Numbered from the stretch's first letter, positions 19,201-26,750 are shown. The stretch is DNA of 64,000 nt from a virus (IMGVR_UViG_3300025770_000012:20948-84947), one strand, 5' to 3'. The notes: generated from the letters alone by a model not told the origin. Made by a program: numbers and translations.

Positions 19201-21209
19201 AAGTTCTTACTAGTTGCCAGCGCGTGTACAATAGCATCTTTAACGTCTTCGTCGTAATTAACAAACGTTCTATTTACTTTGTTAGATGTAGTTTTTATTT
19301 CAGCAGTTCTAGCTTCCATTAAATCTGCCATCTCTGTTTGCTTATTTCTAATCTCTGCATCATTTAAGTCTTGCAGCTCATCCCAAGCAAAGTTTTGTCT
19401 AAACTCTTCAACGGACATATTACGGATAGTTTCAATATCATCTAAAACCTCTTGCTCAAATCCAGCTTTAAGTCTACTGCTTATATAGTTAAAGATGTTA
19501 TCATCTTTAGTATTCTTACCCATGTAAGGGCTATCAATGATCTGAGACAGGTCTGCCTGGTCTAAATTCACACCTCCTCGAACCATACGATCTCTGTATA
19601 GGTTAAGTGATGTAACAGCGTCGGAATTCTCTTTAAGATCTGTAACCAACTGGTCCAACATCTTCTTTTCAAACTGGCCGTCTTTAATGGTACCATACAC
19701 TCCTCCTTGCCATTTAAACCCAGTCTTAGTCTTACCAGTTAGTTTATCTACTACCGCATCTCCTTTAGAATCTGTTTTAACTCCCATACCAGGAAGCCCG
19801 ATAGCTGCTAATAAAATTCCTATACCAATTTCTTTTTGTCCTTCTTTGGAGCCATATGCCTCCCCCATAGCCCCACCAATGTTACTTACTAATTCAGTTG
19901 CCATTCCTAGAGCGGACGGATCTTTTTTACTATGGTACCAATTCTCTGCAGCCTCTTGTCCTGATAGGTCTAATAATTTTTGACCTCCCTCTTCTACAAA
20001 TCCTTCATATAAAGGAGCCTTTAAAACTCTCCAAGCCTGCCTAGTAAATCCTCTTCCTTTACCAACTGATTTATATAAGGCCTTGTAATCTCTTGCCTTA
20101 CCTTTTACACTGTTACCAATTTGCTTTTTAAAACTATTTTTAGTAGCATTAAATCCTTTACCAAAGATTCTAGGGAACATCATATAGTTACCATACCCCA
20201 CAAGAGCAACATTACCTGCAAATACAGCATTAGCACTCTTAGTGGCAATGTCTACCAAATGGGCCATCTCTTCGTCTCCAGGCTGTCTGCCATACTCCTC
20301 TAGAAATGCACCTGTAAGGTTAGTCATAGTCTGATCGTAGTGGTGTCTAGCTTCTACACCAGATTCATACATAGCACCTGTACCTAACTGTCTTAATGTG
20401 GTACGAGCATTAGACCACCTTTTAGCATTCAGAATATCATCTGCAGCTTTACCTGCTCCCTTACTAGTTGCTCCGGCGCCTAAGTACGCTTTTCCTTTAC
20501 TGAGCCCGGAAGCTTTCCCCGCTTTATGAAAAAGCTGTCCTGCCCGTGCTGCAAGTGAAGACGTAGCAGCACCTCTAGTTAAAGCCTCTGATAAAACAGC
20601 ACCTACAACAAAAGATAAACCTTGAGAAAAGTCATTAGCCCAAAAATTAGCTGTCCCCATAGATTGGAAAAAGTTATAGTCCTGTTCTTCTTTAGTATAG
20701 TAATGTGGAAGGGCACCATCCATCCAATCATTGATGCCATCCATGCTTCTCTGAAAGTCATTATCAAAGAAAGATTTGGTTGCATTGTCTCCTTCAGGAC
20801 CATCGAATAGACCTCCTAAGAAAGCACCTCCTCCATAGACTAATCCTACTGTGGATCCCAAGACATTGGTACCAACACGAGTAACTAGTTTAGGTAAAGC
20901 ATATGCCCATTTTTCTCCTGTAGATTGTCCGTAAGCTCTTAAATCATCTGGATCATCTGAAATGAATGAGAAAGGACGATCAATATATTTTGCATACTCA
21001 GCATAATTAACATTCTTAAGCTGTACTCCTGTTGAAGGAGTATACGAAGCTCCTTCCATATCAAAAGGAATAGGCTCCGCAACGGGAGCTTCTTCGGTAC
21101 CTGTTGTATCTATAATACCATCAGACCCAACTTCATTTCCATCCCCAGGCTGAATTAGATCCGAGTTTGATGTTAAATCTGGGCCTCCATGTTGCTTCTT
21201 GTATGTCAT
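7299..21209 (-). CDS. Giant polyprotein-like virion RNA polymerase (crAss-like vRNAP) with N-terminal ejection and zincin regions
   Basis: At 4636 residues it is the largest gene here. The C-terminal third carries the two-barrel RNA polymerase signature: GFRIPTEGLNSVEF followed by GADYDIDKLTIY, with Asp3671/Asp3673/Asp3675 as the Mg-binding DxDxD motif. This matches the single-polypeptide polymerases of crAss-like phages, which are packaged and ejected to transcribe early genes. Upstream are Gly/Ala-rich hydrophobic segments (about 105-130, 193-223, 445-475), a long coiled-coil region (about 1115-1400), an acidic linker (about 2165-2210) and a metallopeptidase motif LYHETFHGI (His2277-Glu2278...His2281). 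The frame is uninterrupted. It starts just after a 754-residue ejection-type gene and is coupled to the 1633-residue gene. It may be processed into several chains; that is inference. Confidence 0.9.
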   Translation of the reverse strand: MTYKKQHGGPDLTSNSDLIQPGDGNEVGSDGIIDTTGTEEAPVAEPIPFDMEGASYTPSTGVQLKNVNYAEYAKYIDRPFSFISDDPDDLRAYGQSTGEKWAYALPKLVTRVGTNVLGSTVGLVYGGGAFLGGLFDGPEGDNATKSFFDNDFQRSMDGINDWMDGALPHYYTKEEQDYNFFQSMGTANFWANDFSQGLSFVVGAVLSEALTRGAATSSLAARAGQLFHKAGKASGLSKGKAYLGAGATSKGAGKAADDILNAKRWSNARTTLRQLGTGAMYESGVEARHHYDQTMTNLTGAFLEEYGRQPGDEEMAHLVDIATKSANAVFAGNVALVGYGNYMMFPRIFGKGFNATKNSFKKQIGNSVKGKARDYKALYKSVGKGRGFTRQAWRVLKAPLYEGFVEEGGQKLLDLSGQEAAENWYHSKKDPSALGMATELVSNIGGAMGEAYGSKEGQKEIGIGILLAAIGLPGMGVKTDSKGDAVVDKLTGKTKTGFKWQGGVYGTIKDGQFEKKMLDQLVTDLKENSDAVTSLNLYRDRMVRGGVNLDQADLSQIIDSPYMGKNTKDDNIFNYISSRLKAGFEQEVLDDIETIRNMSVEEFRQNFAWDELQDLNDAEIRNKQTEMADLMEARTAEIKTTSNKVNRTFVNYDEDVKDAIVHALATSKNLDAREDAMIQAIEEIIGSTLEGEMDVESRLERDKREDIGVRARVSRLWGRLTKKQKSKILALPEAKAYMKMVGIKEFTDPTHMEELVLNLITRRKELEEEITALEEDDSVTPKPAVFDKDGHNIGGTEAEQVKWAKLRTLGDEFDSIDKKTTELLEAINEGLDPDLSASEQALLDKWKNDDPGSHTENIKNVTTMMKDLRKVRARRHRKIDMVNELMDYHENEAAFGLGSQEHRGKKVPKPRMLRPEMLHDPATDNAEDIKDLRLKRLFVKYQGKVIEFDYTRINKDTKEGLLARAKEAGIEEKIIKDALALREKDSGLSEIDSLKTALTTAGVKIETGPKTGTYRFYVRPGKPTSDQDNFLITYPTQENVELILELRALEKLEGNREASKRIEEINELLKANGFTTEYQERNLSFLLQAENLREISAGAQVQEIIDIATIEARQELENQIAAEDQRLKNAVEAAEKLAEDLVKANSSRVSERRKKDLAEKVKNLAVELAAVEQAISSIEVNKAVLVEKLNNVNKLIEVVLGAESREDVAERIKEHLKTQWNTLAETLEKFVGDGFFKDVELLSEMFTTEEDVDKLNKLAQAVYHFASTMDELPLELVRLLDAGVADLKTKYEEALPVLESLRSMLHFKADGSYDARFKSATEEQNRATYEAMVNNVDAMLLGYNTAVEKLRTELQMELSPVFEEVQKQTTLQGKIVAANNILIDQFNTVTTIIDDILTPEASTIPDEREKGKYEDNNKEAEMDDEEFEKSIDNQKGTKPKVYYNSPAIIHTGMGKTAGSHAVASAKREELQLLATQRELKPFEKAQLQAYINQEVFFEWTAKTNRNDLANHHKLVVLTRQNIIDFDNQLANADNKVGADVLFYNHPGAKRAKGDPRYSAATNKEGKPTKFSTNELRDESQEDLVLLVVDSRGVPVRVNGRVIYTSMMGSEAYKPQADLQGKTHQVYRYGRADLKKVNGTVPGFKVDGKYFFTGEMSEESKAILEQHVDFRRKLLAQSEGNTYIPISGKSHGMQIYPGLNYDHKGFAGTTLVKREEDVKNIDLRISSNKETNKVSIAGRQYTVRAGFLYAVKDDNLVRFKMNTLPPQIASNVYHLLKLLATQVENSKTENADFTPTSALFPPNYDKSIIKQLTELIYFGKHSAGRENSAFSIFTKGDTLYFGDQSITFAQLASEETYPVMHEELRTFIANLHVQVNNLALKADEEVRSKGRTDIATESSSDVMKAIRKKIIAARKKHKTASESEIRNKLARLTNKEKALLKKQDANPNYKQYTEVVVGADLTVTTRVWDNYTHFLMGKKALNETSSRSIHEVPVTVNMEEDVSSASRDNLSYEVPQFMNVYLTYGSQVKTTPLSQMGDPTSAPKLRNVPVNADILDDETDEETPVAEEKVEGLAPSGVMEGQTYRYVQGSSGVEIILTINHVDHENGLTHFDLESITGPEGNSIALERVTDEMSAELMAAIYTSRENVDEDGVVEYTVYETTEQKLGDLGKKTEDEAKKDEKDLKKNDIEELPEEDEEEDDDTLGSSRVALISDDYQRMNFEEEYAKFLKMVPKDKHGNPIFDVEIVRRLVNGTDWGFFSKTEKILLSADAAAGTLYHETFHGITLKLLSPEERAELYNEVRGLKGKATTYKGAVKDLKDFTDLEADEWLAEEFREYVQADGNYTVGDNIEKSWIQKLFSFLFKFLNSAKQSQDLFHRIHTGYYNNAIEDYTVYSVEEALNGRAGAASRAKKSTTGVQRDLSSGMTVALFDVMSKTDTIKIEDLFGIKNDPKALGKKLGKLYGIPGSKGTVYSIVRSSIVQDKKALREKTNAMIQTWRAAGKPASMAKSILQLKTDYQKLEEVLTVLEAEWGSLIAKNIEYLQQFKLDANTRSLEEVLNQELEENGMSRDTLGIRAANTIDQRTLVSPGVKLLLGTLPQTISDMDGQSLFKKNRSGTYQLATFSQVINTLYKNLANVHNVEDMVDVLQGLAQENKTYAFLLDRLGIRQGIESVEHLNANQMYMLMGFLNTFNVASEEYVTLMANQTSYETNPGRYFTNSNTDRAENILKRSWNSIFKDNVRRGLGKTIEGGRRVLDIDKKGSIGIPSGSGLMQHKSFKQWTQTNLTFPQLLALLDVIGINYSNKSRIIEMQENGRLEGFEAVAGWVFKEIIESEGDVSSLFGREVEGNLKTLLGYEIDTTDLAITLQHVNPMNKVVFGITRKSYINILADKLNSTEEEAEALLKESPWMRGSLYLSEPVMNIRTIEGGKDIHRGVGHDISRTTKANIALEHVASILEGFVPLIRTGNKKMEKALQIGHNKHRSLPEMRKYLQDLLLGEILMANSIANNKEIQQIPELKKNGQKLQFFGDPVAFPRIQKLALFHIGNGKLSETDPKLLDAVYGKDAQIEILAFLAKKEKEALDLLTKYGFISKGAKGGYNNIGIDNTHIDEAYESLPERERSAAFTDNGRVSSAVINRVATKLANNQLIGIVEQHRLFLGSPALYKDVFKRTSGMVGVKKYPTYTQGILEWMNNNMPNMGTKKDHTPTVRFVTRKEHVIGKSPYLDKYINRLVELGREDLVDSVSKAYSNMEIFDGGGLVTFDFYRSTLFLTDNWSDKQEQAYRKIIAGEQVHPSELALFPPLKPQVFAPSVVGGMRVNIFNKFALYPVHPNLSKTVSQQGQDTAMDDLYYDMVNNNLDYMVFESGTKVGAKTNAKGQFEPAFNTETGEYIPLSADSSYQQEFDLEYFGVQLDPTLKNKTNVRVGTQSASMALMNVFVDGVLNTENYGPEFKALDEQFHAIHSAMIEKDKASLAAKLGFIRTQEGYEAIPGKSKPSMKNALLEELSKRENPEHMKDTVEELFAGDLSYTNSLANKQKLDDLLYSIVTNAVIARKINGTMAVLQPDVGFTLKARKQDTVDLPGYRTLRFYDFEKDGKTVTAMEVYLPHYMRKHFGEGEVRIEDLTDAARELVGFRIPTEGLNSVEFIKVADFLPESMGATVVVPHEMVAKSGADYDIDKLTIYLPNVSRTVLEDGTSKVGLVSRIDNPLELLDRDVNAFRAAAAELFGTDSNSLRDFLLDITAYRDEIDPSEKVVMGIELSTTMVQMGWDNLSDVMQQPSDVVQNMLLENMKNILKHPASFPQLIAPVGAFELKDIAHEIHNAQVAAGIKGVEAEATALFDIFSMDNLITTTYQMHQTLGGTGIIATNMSDLGKSQRAGFGFNQAGEEVDRFGDPMDTTVYNLNFEGLQNETISLSRVKDVNGNYINRSMQQYITAYVDGEKDPFAMYVNAGQSGAAVHVMLIRAGVPLETVLKFMSQPVIQEYYRLKNMQSIASTTSDYAESYSETDVQDQIRKLVGESEGTAALNEMALDRHEESRSGKMVRASDSLLVTNLKDMGKGQKGLQAQIFSDFLRYKEYADLLRKAQKLSSFDTDKIGSGYDLIHLAALGNIVNRKNAFYGLSNKTSRIFGLGQLGSEEGIDKSAPFVSKLQDMYTTAPDYFTQTDLKEAMSTDINGKSINPLKSAMVEMAEDLISEGKSKDEIIYVLRAFDNFVTSWVWQAHQRTDLTKLNESLSEYFQGDNSLPARVLKAKDTFPDNALIQDLISSLQEFTDPTDFDHTIDMMQLFSRKYAPSEIDDLADAWYELSNSGPTGKRLADDIVLFSMMKSGTGFHPTSFFHALPGVEVLDATAPMLKAVHDAISVGGITTSVIQDIKIDFLDNSWDNPRITRHKYSNKSMYKSDEVIYTKEFNDDRVTIKSLRQRGAAKGIASNSNEKYFTVHLEYVGTSEDGYYVYKRRAKKGIMGHLIEVNTDKSIIESNNHPFGRQRLHLTTKIIKQLHESKRDMLHFAYDVNDPKRVKAGTKILPNGTVIHLEHISTSSLRELLNKDEYRIFGVKDEKALKASIAKRSGYKNWADFSKDKYNTSFINGRVKRSFFAVETLETQKLIPSQPKELAPETVSSTLDLQSLRKANNENECE

Positions 21210-21222
21210 ATTCTATATATTA

Positions 21223-23487
21223 TTACCCTCTAACTTCTTTCTCTTTAAACAGAGTAAATCCTGCCATGTAACGCTGCTTTGCTTCAAGCTGATCTCCCGC
21301 AGAAAGCTTATCAAAGGGAGTATTGGTAGGTAAGCCCTTCTCCTGCATAAGTAACGCAGCTTCATTATTTAGTCCGTTTGGATAGGCACGTTCATAAGAA
21401 CCAAAGATATAACTATTTGCCCAATTATAGGCATTCTGTTCAGTAGAACCGGTATGAGCTTGATGTAATCTAGTTAACTGATCTACAAACTGAGCTCCTG
21501 TGGCTTCTTTATTTTTACCCTCCCCAGTCTGAGATTCCTCAACATAATTGATCCACTGCCTGCCCTGGTCTAGTATGATAAGATCTGCTTTATTCAGCCC
21601 CATAGTAATTTGCTCTAACAGATTTTGATACTGCGGTGAGTTAGCCTTTGGCTTAGCTAAGTACGTATCGCCATTTATACTCCATTTAAACATTAATTCG
21701 GTATCATCTACCTCACTTGGAGCAACAATTCCTCTGAATTCTATGTCCGCATCTCCGGGCCCCTTTCCTTCACCGTCTGGATCAAAAATACCCTCCCATC
21801 TTGAACTAAGTTCTGGAACTCCAAATATATCCCAATCTTCGGGATCCCAATTTTTCTCGATGCTCCCAATAGCTTGATTCATTTCTTTATTATAAATATC
21901 TGGGACCCATGTTTCTGCTTCGAAAATATCTCCATCATAATTGTTCATCTTATCGGTTAACTCGTCTCCTCCTCCTTGCTGCTTATATAATAGAAATGCT
22001 TGTGCATTCTTTTTAAGTTGTTCCCACGTTGCTTCCCCCTCTTGGTAGTCAGTACCTAAAAGTTCATTAATGTGCTCGACATCATTAAGGTTTGCCGCCA
22101 ACTCTTCGGCCTCAGAATCAAGCATACCAAAAAGCATTCCATCCCCCTGCTGAGGATTCCACGTATCTCTTACATTTCCGGACTCACTTGTAAGCATCTT
22201 ACCTCCTTGATAAGCAGAATCACCCACTGCACCAATTGCACCTCCCGCCAGGGCACCGTAGCCTACCATTGTTGCACCCGCCGCCAGTGTAGGTAGACCG
22301 ATCGGGGCACCAAGACCTGTAGCGGTTAACGCAGCCCCAACCACTGATAACACTAGACCTGCAGCTGCTCCTAAAACTGTTCCTACTCCAATAGCTGATC
22401 CTAACTCTTCCGCGTCAAAATCATCATCTGCTGCGTAAGTTGGATTCCAAGTTTGAGTTGTAGCATATTCCATATAAGAACCAAACTCATTATGTCCTCT
22501 AAATAAGTTTTGATTCTTTTTCCACAGTTCGTACTCCTCAGGAGTAAGAGACTCTCTTGCAACACTGTTATCTATGCTGCGCATTTCTTTAGCAGCTTTC
22601 CATTTATCACCGGCAGGTAAATCTCTAAATACATCTCCATGCAAAGATAATATTTTATTACCATAATCTTTGCCAGTAAGTCCCGCTTGCTGCATTGCAG
22701 TATATCCTTTATTAAGTGCACCCGAGCCAGACATTGCGTGCGCACCATTTGTAATGGCGGCTTGTTTAGTCATATGTATTTGCTGATCTGTAAGAGATTG
22801 CATTCGTTGATTAATATCCGTTAAAGCTTCGTCATGAGTAAAGCCCTCTATCTGTGTTAATCGTCTGTAATCTTGATCTCCAACAGTACCTTGAAGATAC
22901 ATTTGGGTTAAGCCTGCTGCTATAGCATCTGCTTTTCTTCTAGAAATACCTGTGTAATCAGCCTTTATGTTTCCGACCATGGACGCCATATTGGCAGCAT
23001 AATCTTGCTCGGACTCGTTAAGGGGTTGGTATACATTCTCCACATATTCCCCCTCCTCATTCTTATAATAAGATACATGAGTATCTGCAGATCCTCTTCC
23101 AAAATCTAAGAAATTAGCACCCGTTTTTATGGTAGCCTCGTTCATATAATCAAGCTCCTGCTTACGAGCTGCGAAAGATAACTTAGCAGACCTTAAACCT
23201 CTGTCCGATTCTAGATCTGTCATTACTTCAGATACAAGTAATCCGGAATCTTCCCAATTGCCCTGATCTACATAGTTTGACATCTTGTCTCTCACCTGGC
23301 CTTTAGCAGATTCTACTAAATGTTTATCACCTTTAAGGGTATCCATGGCCCCTAAGGTTACATCGATAGTATCCTTAGCAGCCTTATTTGTATCCCATCT
23401 CTCACGAAGAATAGCTGCAGACTCTGCCTTAAATGGATTTACGTATTGGCTAACGTATGGTTTTAATTCGTATTGTTCAACTGGCAT
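21223..23487 (-). CDS. Probable ejected cargo (internal virion) protein
   Basis: The 754-residue protein is mostly helical and charged, with a long Gly/Ala/Val-rich hydrophobic region around residues 365-430 (GVGTVLGAAAGLVLSVVGAALT, then a second similar stretch). Soluble helical arms around a membrane-insertable Gly-rich core are typical of phage ejection proteins that help DNA or proteins cross the host membrane. It lies between the 1083-residue protein and the giant RNA polymerase, where crAss-like phages encode capsid cargo proteins. No catalytic motif is recognised. It probably contributes to genome and polymerase delivery. Confidence 0.7.
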   Translation of the reverse strand: MPVEQYELKPYVSQYVNPFKAESAAILRERWDTNKAAKDTIDVTLGAMDTLKGDKHLVESAKGQVRDKMSNYVDQGNWEDSGLLVSEVMTDLESDRGLRSAKLSFAARKQELDYMNEATIKTGANFLDFGRGSADTHVSYYKNEEGEYVENVYQPLNESEQDYAANMASMVGNIKADYTGISRRKADAIAAGLTQMYLQGTVGDQDYRRLTQIEGFTHDEALTDINQRMQSLTDQQIHMTKQAAITNGAHAMSGSGALNKGYTAMQQAGLTGKDYGNKILSLHGDVFRDLPAGDKWKAAKEMRSIDNSVARESLTPEEYELWKKNQNLFRGHNEFGSYMEYATTQTWNPTYAADDDFDAEELGSAIGVGTVLGAAAGLVLSVVGAALTATGLGAPIGLPTLAAGATMVGYGALAGGAIGAVGDSAYQGGKMLTSESGNVRDTWNPQQGDGMLFGMLDSEAEELAANLNDVEHINELLGTDYQEGEATWEQLKKNAQAFLLYKQQGGGDELTDKMNNYDGDIFEAETWVPDIYNKEMNQAIGSIEKNWDPEDWDIFGVPELSSRWEGIFDPDGEGKGPGDADIEFRGIVAPSEVDDTELMFKWSINGDTYLAKPKANSPQYQNLLEQITMGLNKADLIILDQGRQWINYVEESQTGEGKNKEATGAQFVDQLTRLHQAHTGSTEQNAYNWANSYIFGSYERAYPNGLNNEAALLMQEKGLPTNTPFDKLSAGDQLEAKQRYMAGFTLFKEKEVRG

Positions 23488-23498
23488 GATTATTAATT

Positions 23499-26400
23499 TT
23501 AAAAGTATCTACGCTTATAGCCATTACTGCTAAAGCCTCCCTTCTGCGCTTTGTCTGGCTTATCATTACGGTTATTAAAAGTAGTCATCATCTCTATTCC
23601 TTTGGGTGAATTAGGATCTATATTGTTTTTAAGTAGGAGTTCTTGGTAATTAGCGCGTTCGTCTACGCCAGTGGTACCTGCGATAGCAGCTGTATATCTA
23701 TCTTGAGCATCGTACGACAGTCTATCTCTGTTCATATTAGCCAAGTTAGAAGTAGCAGTATCTAAAGCCATTAGCTTTCTGTTCTTCACTCTAACATCCT
23801 GGTCTCTATTATACGTTTCTGTAGCAGATCTTTCAGCAGCATTAACCACATTGACATCTTTTTGATTGCCCACATTTACTTGAGAAGCGGTTAATGCATT
23901 TTGAGCATTGGTAGCTTTACGCTGAGCATCCATAACAGTTTCTTGGTTCCTTATAGCATCGTTAGCTTGTAACTCCTGAGATCGTACCTGACCCAAAGCT
24001 TGTTGCTTTTTAGAGTAAGCTGCCATTTTATTTATAACATTAGACGATCCTCCACCTGATGAATCTATAAACTGATTCATTGCGTGGGCATCTGCTCCAA
24101 CAATTGCTTTGTCAGAATTTAAATCAACTCTCTCTAAATTAGACTTGGCTAAACGCTCAGCAAAGATTGGAGGTATATTGGCCATAAGGTTATTTTTCTT
24201 ATAGTCAGGCCCTTGTTTAGAAGCTAATGCTGCAGGAAGTAATTGAGCCATAGCAGCAAGTTGAGATAATTTATCATCTCCTTCCTCTAAGATTTCATCG
24301 GTGCCGCTGCTATCCTCCGTATCAACTGTCTCCATATTTCCCTCATCGTCTTCTTTAACTACTTCTTCCTCACCCTCTTCCTCGTCAGTGTTACCAGTAG
24401 CTGTTCTCCAAGTCTGTTCTCCTAGTTTACCATCTACTTTAATCGTATTATCAGGATGTAGTTCATTCCAAGAGCTTTGATAAGCTGTTACTTTATCAGC
24501 ATCTTTCATATCTTCAAGACTTGTTATACCAGCAGCTTCTAAAACAGCAGGGTCTGCATTTTCTATCCAATTGTCTCTAAACTCGGAATCTTGCAGACTC
24601 TCTCTAAAAGCCGAATCATCACTACCTGCGTAAAACGTTTGTCCATCTACTACATAACTATCTTGTCTATCAGCTATATCTCCATACACCTCTGTGTCGT
24701 AATATGTATCAGAGGCTACTTTAAAGGTATTTCCTCTACCTGAGGGAGACCTAGAACCAGAAGTACTAGTAGTAGTAGGCTTTGATGTAGCAGGTGCTGA
24801 TTCTGACTTAAGTTCAGCTTTCTCTGCAGCTCTGCCCTTTTCAGCCTCTGGTGAAGCCTCCTGTGTGCCGGCTACATCTGAGTAGTCTGCAGGAAGGTTA
24901 TTAGATTTTCTATGGGCCATATATTCCTCTTCACTCTTAAATCTACGTCTCTTACCATCGCCCCCTAGATAATAAACTGCGTCAGAGTTAGGATCTTTAT
25001 AATAAGTACCAGACGGCTCTTTCTTAGACTTAGACATAAATGGTGTAGTATTCCCACCTCCACCTCCACCTCCTACACCGCCCCATTGGTATCTTAGCCC
25101 ACCATTTTTAGCTAGATTCACAGGTTTATTAGCCAACGGCTTTCTACCATAATGTTGCTCTTGTAGCTGGGCTAACATGTGCTTTTGGTTTTCTTTTTCC
25201 CCAGGAGATGAATTACTGTTAAGTATAGATTGGTGGTTCTCAGCAAAGGTACTTCCATTTTTAGCTTTACCGTCTGATGAGAAGAAATAATCTCTACCAG
25301 CAATCCTATCTTTAGTTTCTTGATCTTCAACTTCGGTTCCAACATCATTAGAACCTCCTCTCTCTAATCTAGTATCTTTATCCACATCTAGTAAAATTCC
25401 ACTTTGAGAGCCCTGTCCAGATTCATCGTGTTCATTACCTAGATAAATTTCTGCATGCTCTCCACCAGGCAATGACTTAGCTACTCCACCAGGTAATCGT
25501 TTTCCTCCAGTTTCGTACTGCTGCATTCGCGCCATATAGTTTCCTTCATCTCCAACAGGTTGAGCTTGCGGTACTCCCATATATCCTCCTTTCTGCATTT
25601 GAGGACTAGGCTTAGCTTTTTCACAATCTACACAAGGTTCCATTCCGTATCCAGTATTTACAAAAGGAGGAAGAGCTCGTTGTCCTCCATCTTTGGCTGT
25701 AGTATTTGTACCAAGATCATACCCAGAAGTAGTCTTAGATTGGAGCTCTGCTATTTTAGCTTCTGTAGAATTGGCGTACATATCTCTGACTAACTGACTA
25801 TTATCTCCTTCAATTTGACTGTCTTCACGTCTCTTATTAGAATCCCACTGTAGTCTAGCTTTATTTCTGTCATGAAGAGTCTCCGCTACCCCCAGTCCAC
25901 CACCGACAACACCACCAACAACACTCCCTACAGGACCAAATACGGAACCGTACCCCGCAAATTCCCCTGCCCTAGACATCATGTTACCTCCAATCTCAGC
26001 AGCATTTACAGTTCTATCATTATCATCCGCCCCTAGCACTTTAATACCAGTACCTGCCACATTAGCTATTGTAGCATACGGCGTCGAATATGATCCAGCA
26101 CTAGAGACGGCTGATGTCGCTGCTTCTGTTCCCACCTTTTTTGCTGCCTCTGCCCCTGCAGTTTTTGCCCCTTCGGTTGCTACCTGCTTCGCACCATAAT
26201 TAGCCATAACATCCAATGCTGACCCCATCCCCTCCTTCGCAAAAGTAGACGATGTCTTTGAAAGTAAGGCATCTCTTGTTACATCTCCTGTAAGACGCTT
26301 TGCAATCTCTCCAGAGCCCCTCCTTAAACCGTCCGTAGCAGCTTGCTTAGCCAGTTGTTTAGCTTGGTGATTAGCTAGTACGCCAGACACCCCATTTTTG

Positions 26401-26750
26401 AATTTCTCCGATTGAGAGTACTCTAAGGATTTACCTGCAGTAGTAAACGCAGAGTTTCTCCCCTGCCGATCTTCCTCGAGTCCCTCTGAAATGAGATTTT
26501 TATTTTCCTCCCTAGTCCTTACCGCTTCTTCTGCCAACGCCGCAGAGTCTGTCACAGCCTTTTTCTTACCTAAAGCTAAAGCCTCCTGCTTAGCTTTGAG
26601 TGTATTAGGATCGTTTTCCGCATATACTATATTAGCAGTAGTGTTTCCAGATCCTTGCCCTGCCGCCTGGATAGTATTATCAGAATACATCTTGCTGCCT
26701 GCGAATTGGTATCTGCGTGTTTGTCTTTTATTAAGTGCTCTTTTGGCCAT
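23499..26750 (-). CDS. Probable cargo protein with KGG-motifs and a peptidoglycan-binding-like segment
   Basis: The 1083-residue protein starts on the stop codon of the muzzle-like gene (TAATG). The N-terminal third is Ala-rich and helical, with a Gly-rich hydrophobic patch (VFGPVGSVVGGVVGGG). The middle contains QKGGYMG, ETGGKRLPGG, a KNGG motif, a poly-Gly tract before residue 580, then a disordered Ser/Thr-rich linker. A segment with AYQSSWNELHP...KVDGKLGEQTW resembles the PG_binding_1 repeat (Gln/Trp helix followed by VDGxxGxxTW). An acidic stretch and a long Gln/Asn-rich coiled coil follow, and the C-terminus is AQKGGFSSNGYKRRYF. I read it as a virion cargo or ejection protein that may contact the cell wall. 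The peptidoglycan-binding reading is tentative. Confidence 0.65.
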   Translation of the reverse strand: MAKRALNKRQTRRYQFAGSKMYSDNTIQAAGQGSGNTTANIVYAENDPNTLKAKQEALALGKKKAVTDSAALAEEAVRTREENKNLISEGLEEDRQGRNSAFTTAGKSLEYSQSEKFKNGVSGVLANHQAKQLAKQAATDGLRRGSGEIAKRLTGDVTRDALLSKTSSTFAKEGMGSALDVMANYGAKQVATEGAKTAGAEAAKKVGTEAATSAVSSAGSYSTPYATIANVAGTGIKVLGADDNDRTVNAAEIGGNMMSRAGEFAGYGSVFGPVGSVVGGVVGGGLGVAETLHDRNKARLQWDSNKRREDSQIEGDNSQLVRDMYANSTEAKIAELQSKTTSGYDLGTNTTAKDGGQRALPPFVNTGYGMEPCVDCEKAKPSPQMQKGGYMGVPQAQPVGDEGNYMARMQQYETGGKRLPGGVAKSLPGGEHAEIYLGNEHDESGQGSQSGILLDVDKDTRLERGGSNDVGTEVEDQETKDRIAGRDYFFSSDGKAKNGSTFAENHQSILNSNSSPGEKENQKHMLAQLQEQHYGRKPLANKPVNLAKNGGLRYQWGGVGGGGGGGNTTPFMSKSKKEPSGTYYKDPNSDAVYYLGGDGKRRRFKSEEEYMAHRKSNNLPADYSDVAGTQEASPEAEKGRAAEKAELKSESAPATSKPTTTSTSGSRSPSGRGNTFKVASDTYYDTEVYGDIADRQDSYVVDGQTFYAGSDDSAFRESLQDSEFRDNWIENADPAVLEAAGITSLEDMKDADKVTAYQSSWNELHPDNTIKVDGKLGEQTWRTATGNTDEEEGEEEVVKEDDEGNMETVDTEDSSGTDEILEEGDDKLSQLAAMAQLLPAALASKQGPDYKKNNLMANIPPIFAERLAKSNLERVDLNSDKAIVGADAHAMNQFIDSSGGGSSNVINKMAAYSKKQQALGQVRSQELQANDAIRNQETVMDAQRKATNAQNALTASQVNVGNQKDVNVVNAAERSATETYNRDQDVRVKNRKLMALDTATSNLANMNRDRLSYDAQDRYTAAIAGTTGVDERANYQELLLKNNIDPNSPKGIEMMTTFNNRNDKPDKAQKGGFSSNGYKRRYF

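Noticed and set aside
7299-21209. Intein in the giant polymerase
   Set aside because: I saw no Cys/Ser start with a terminal His-Asn block or homing-endonuclease motif; the extra length appears to be N-terminal regions.
25057-25090. Simple GGT/GGA repeat as a recombination hotspot
   Set aside because: It encodes a poly-Gly linker in a disordered part of the 1083-residue protein; no further repeat structure is present.
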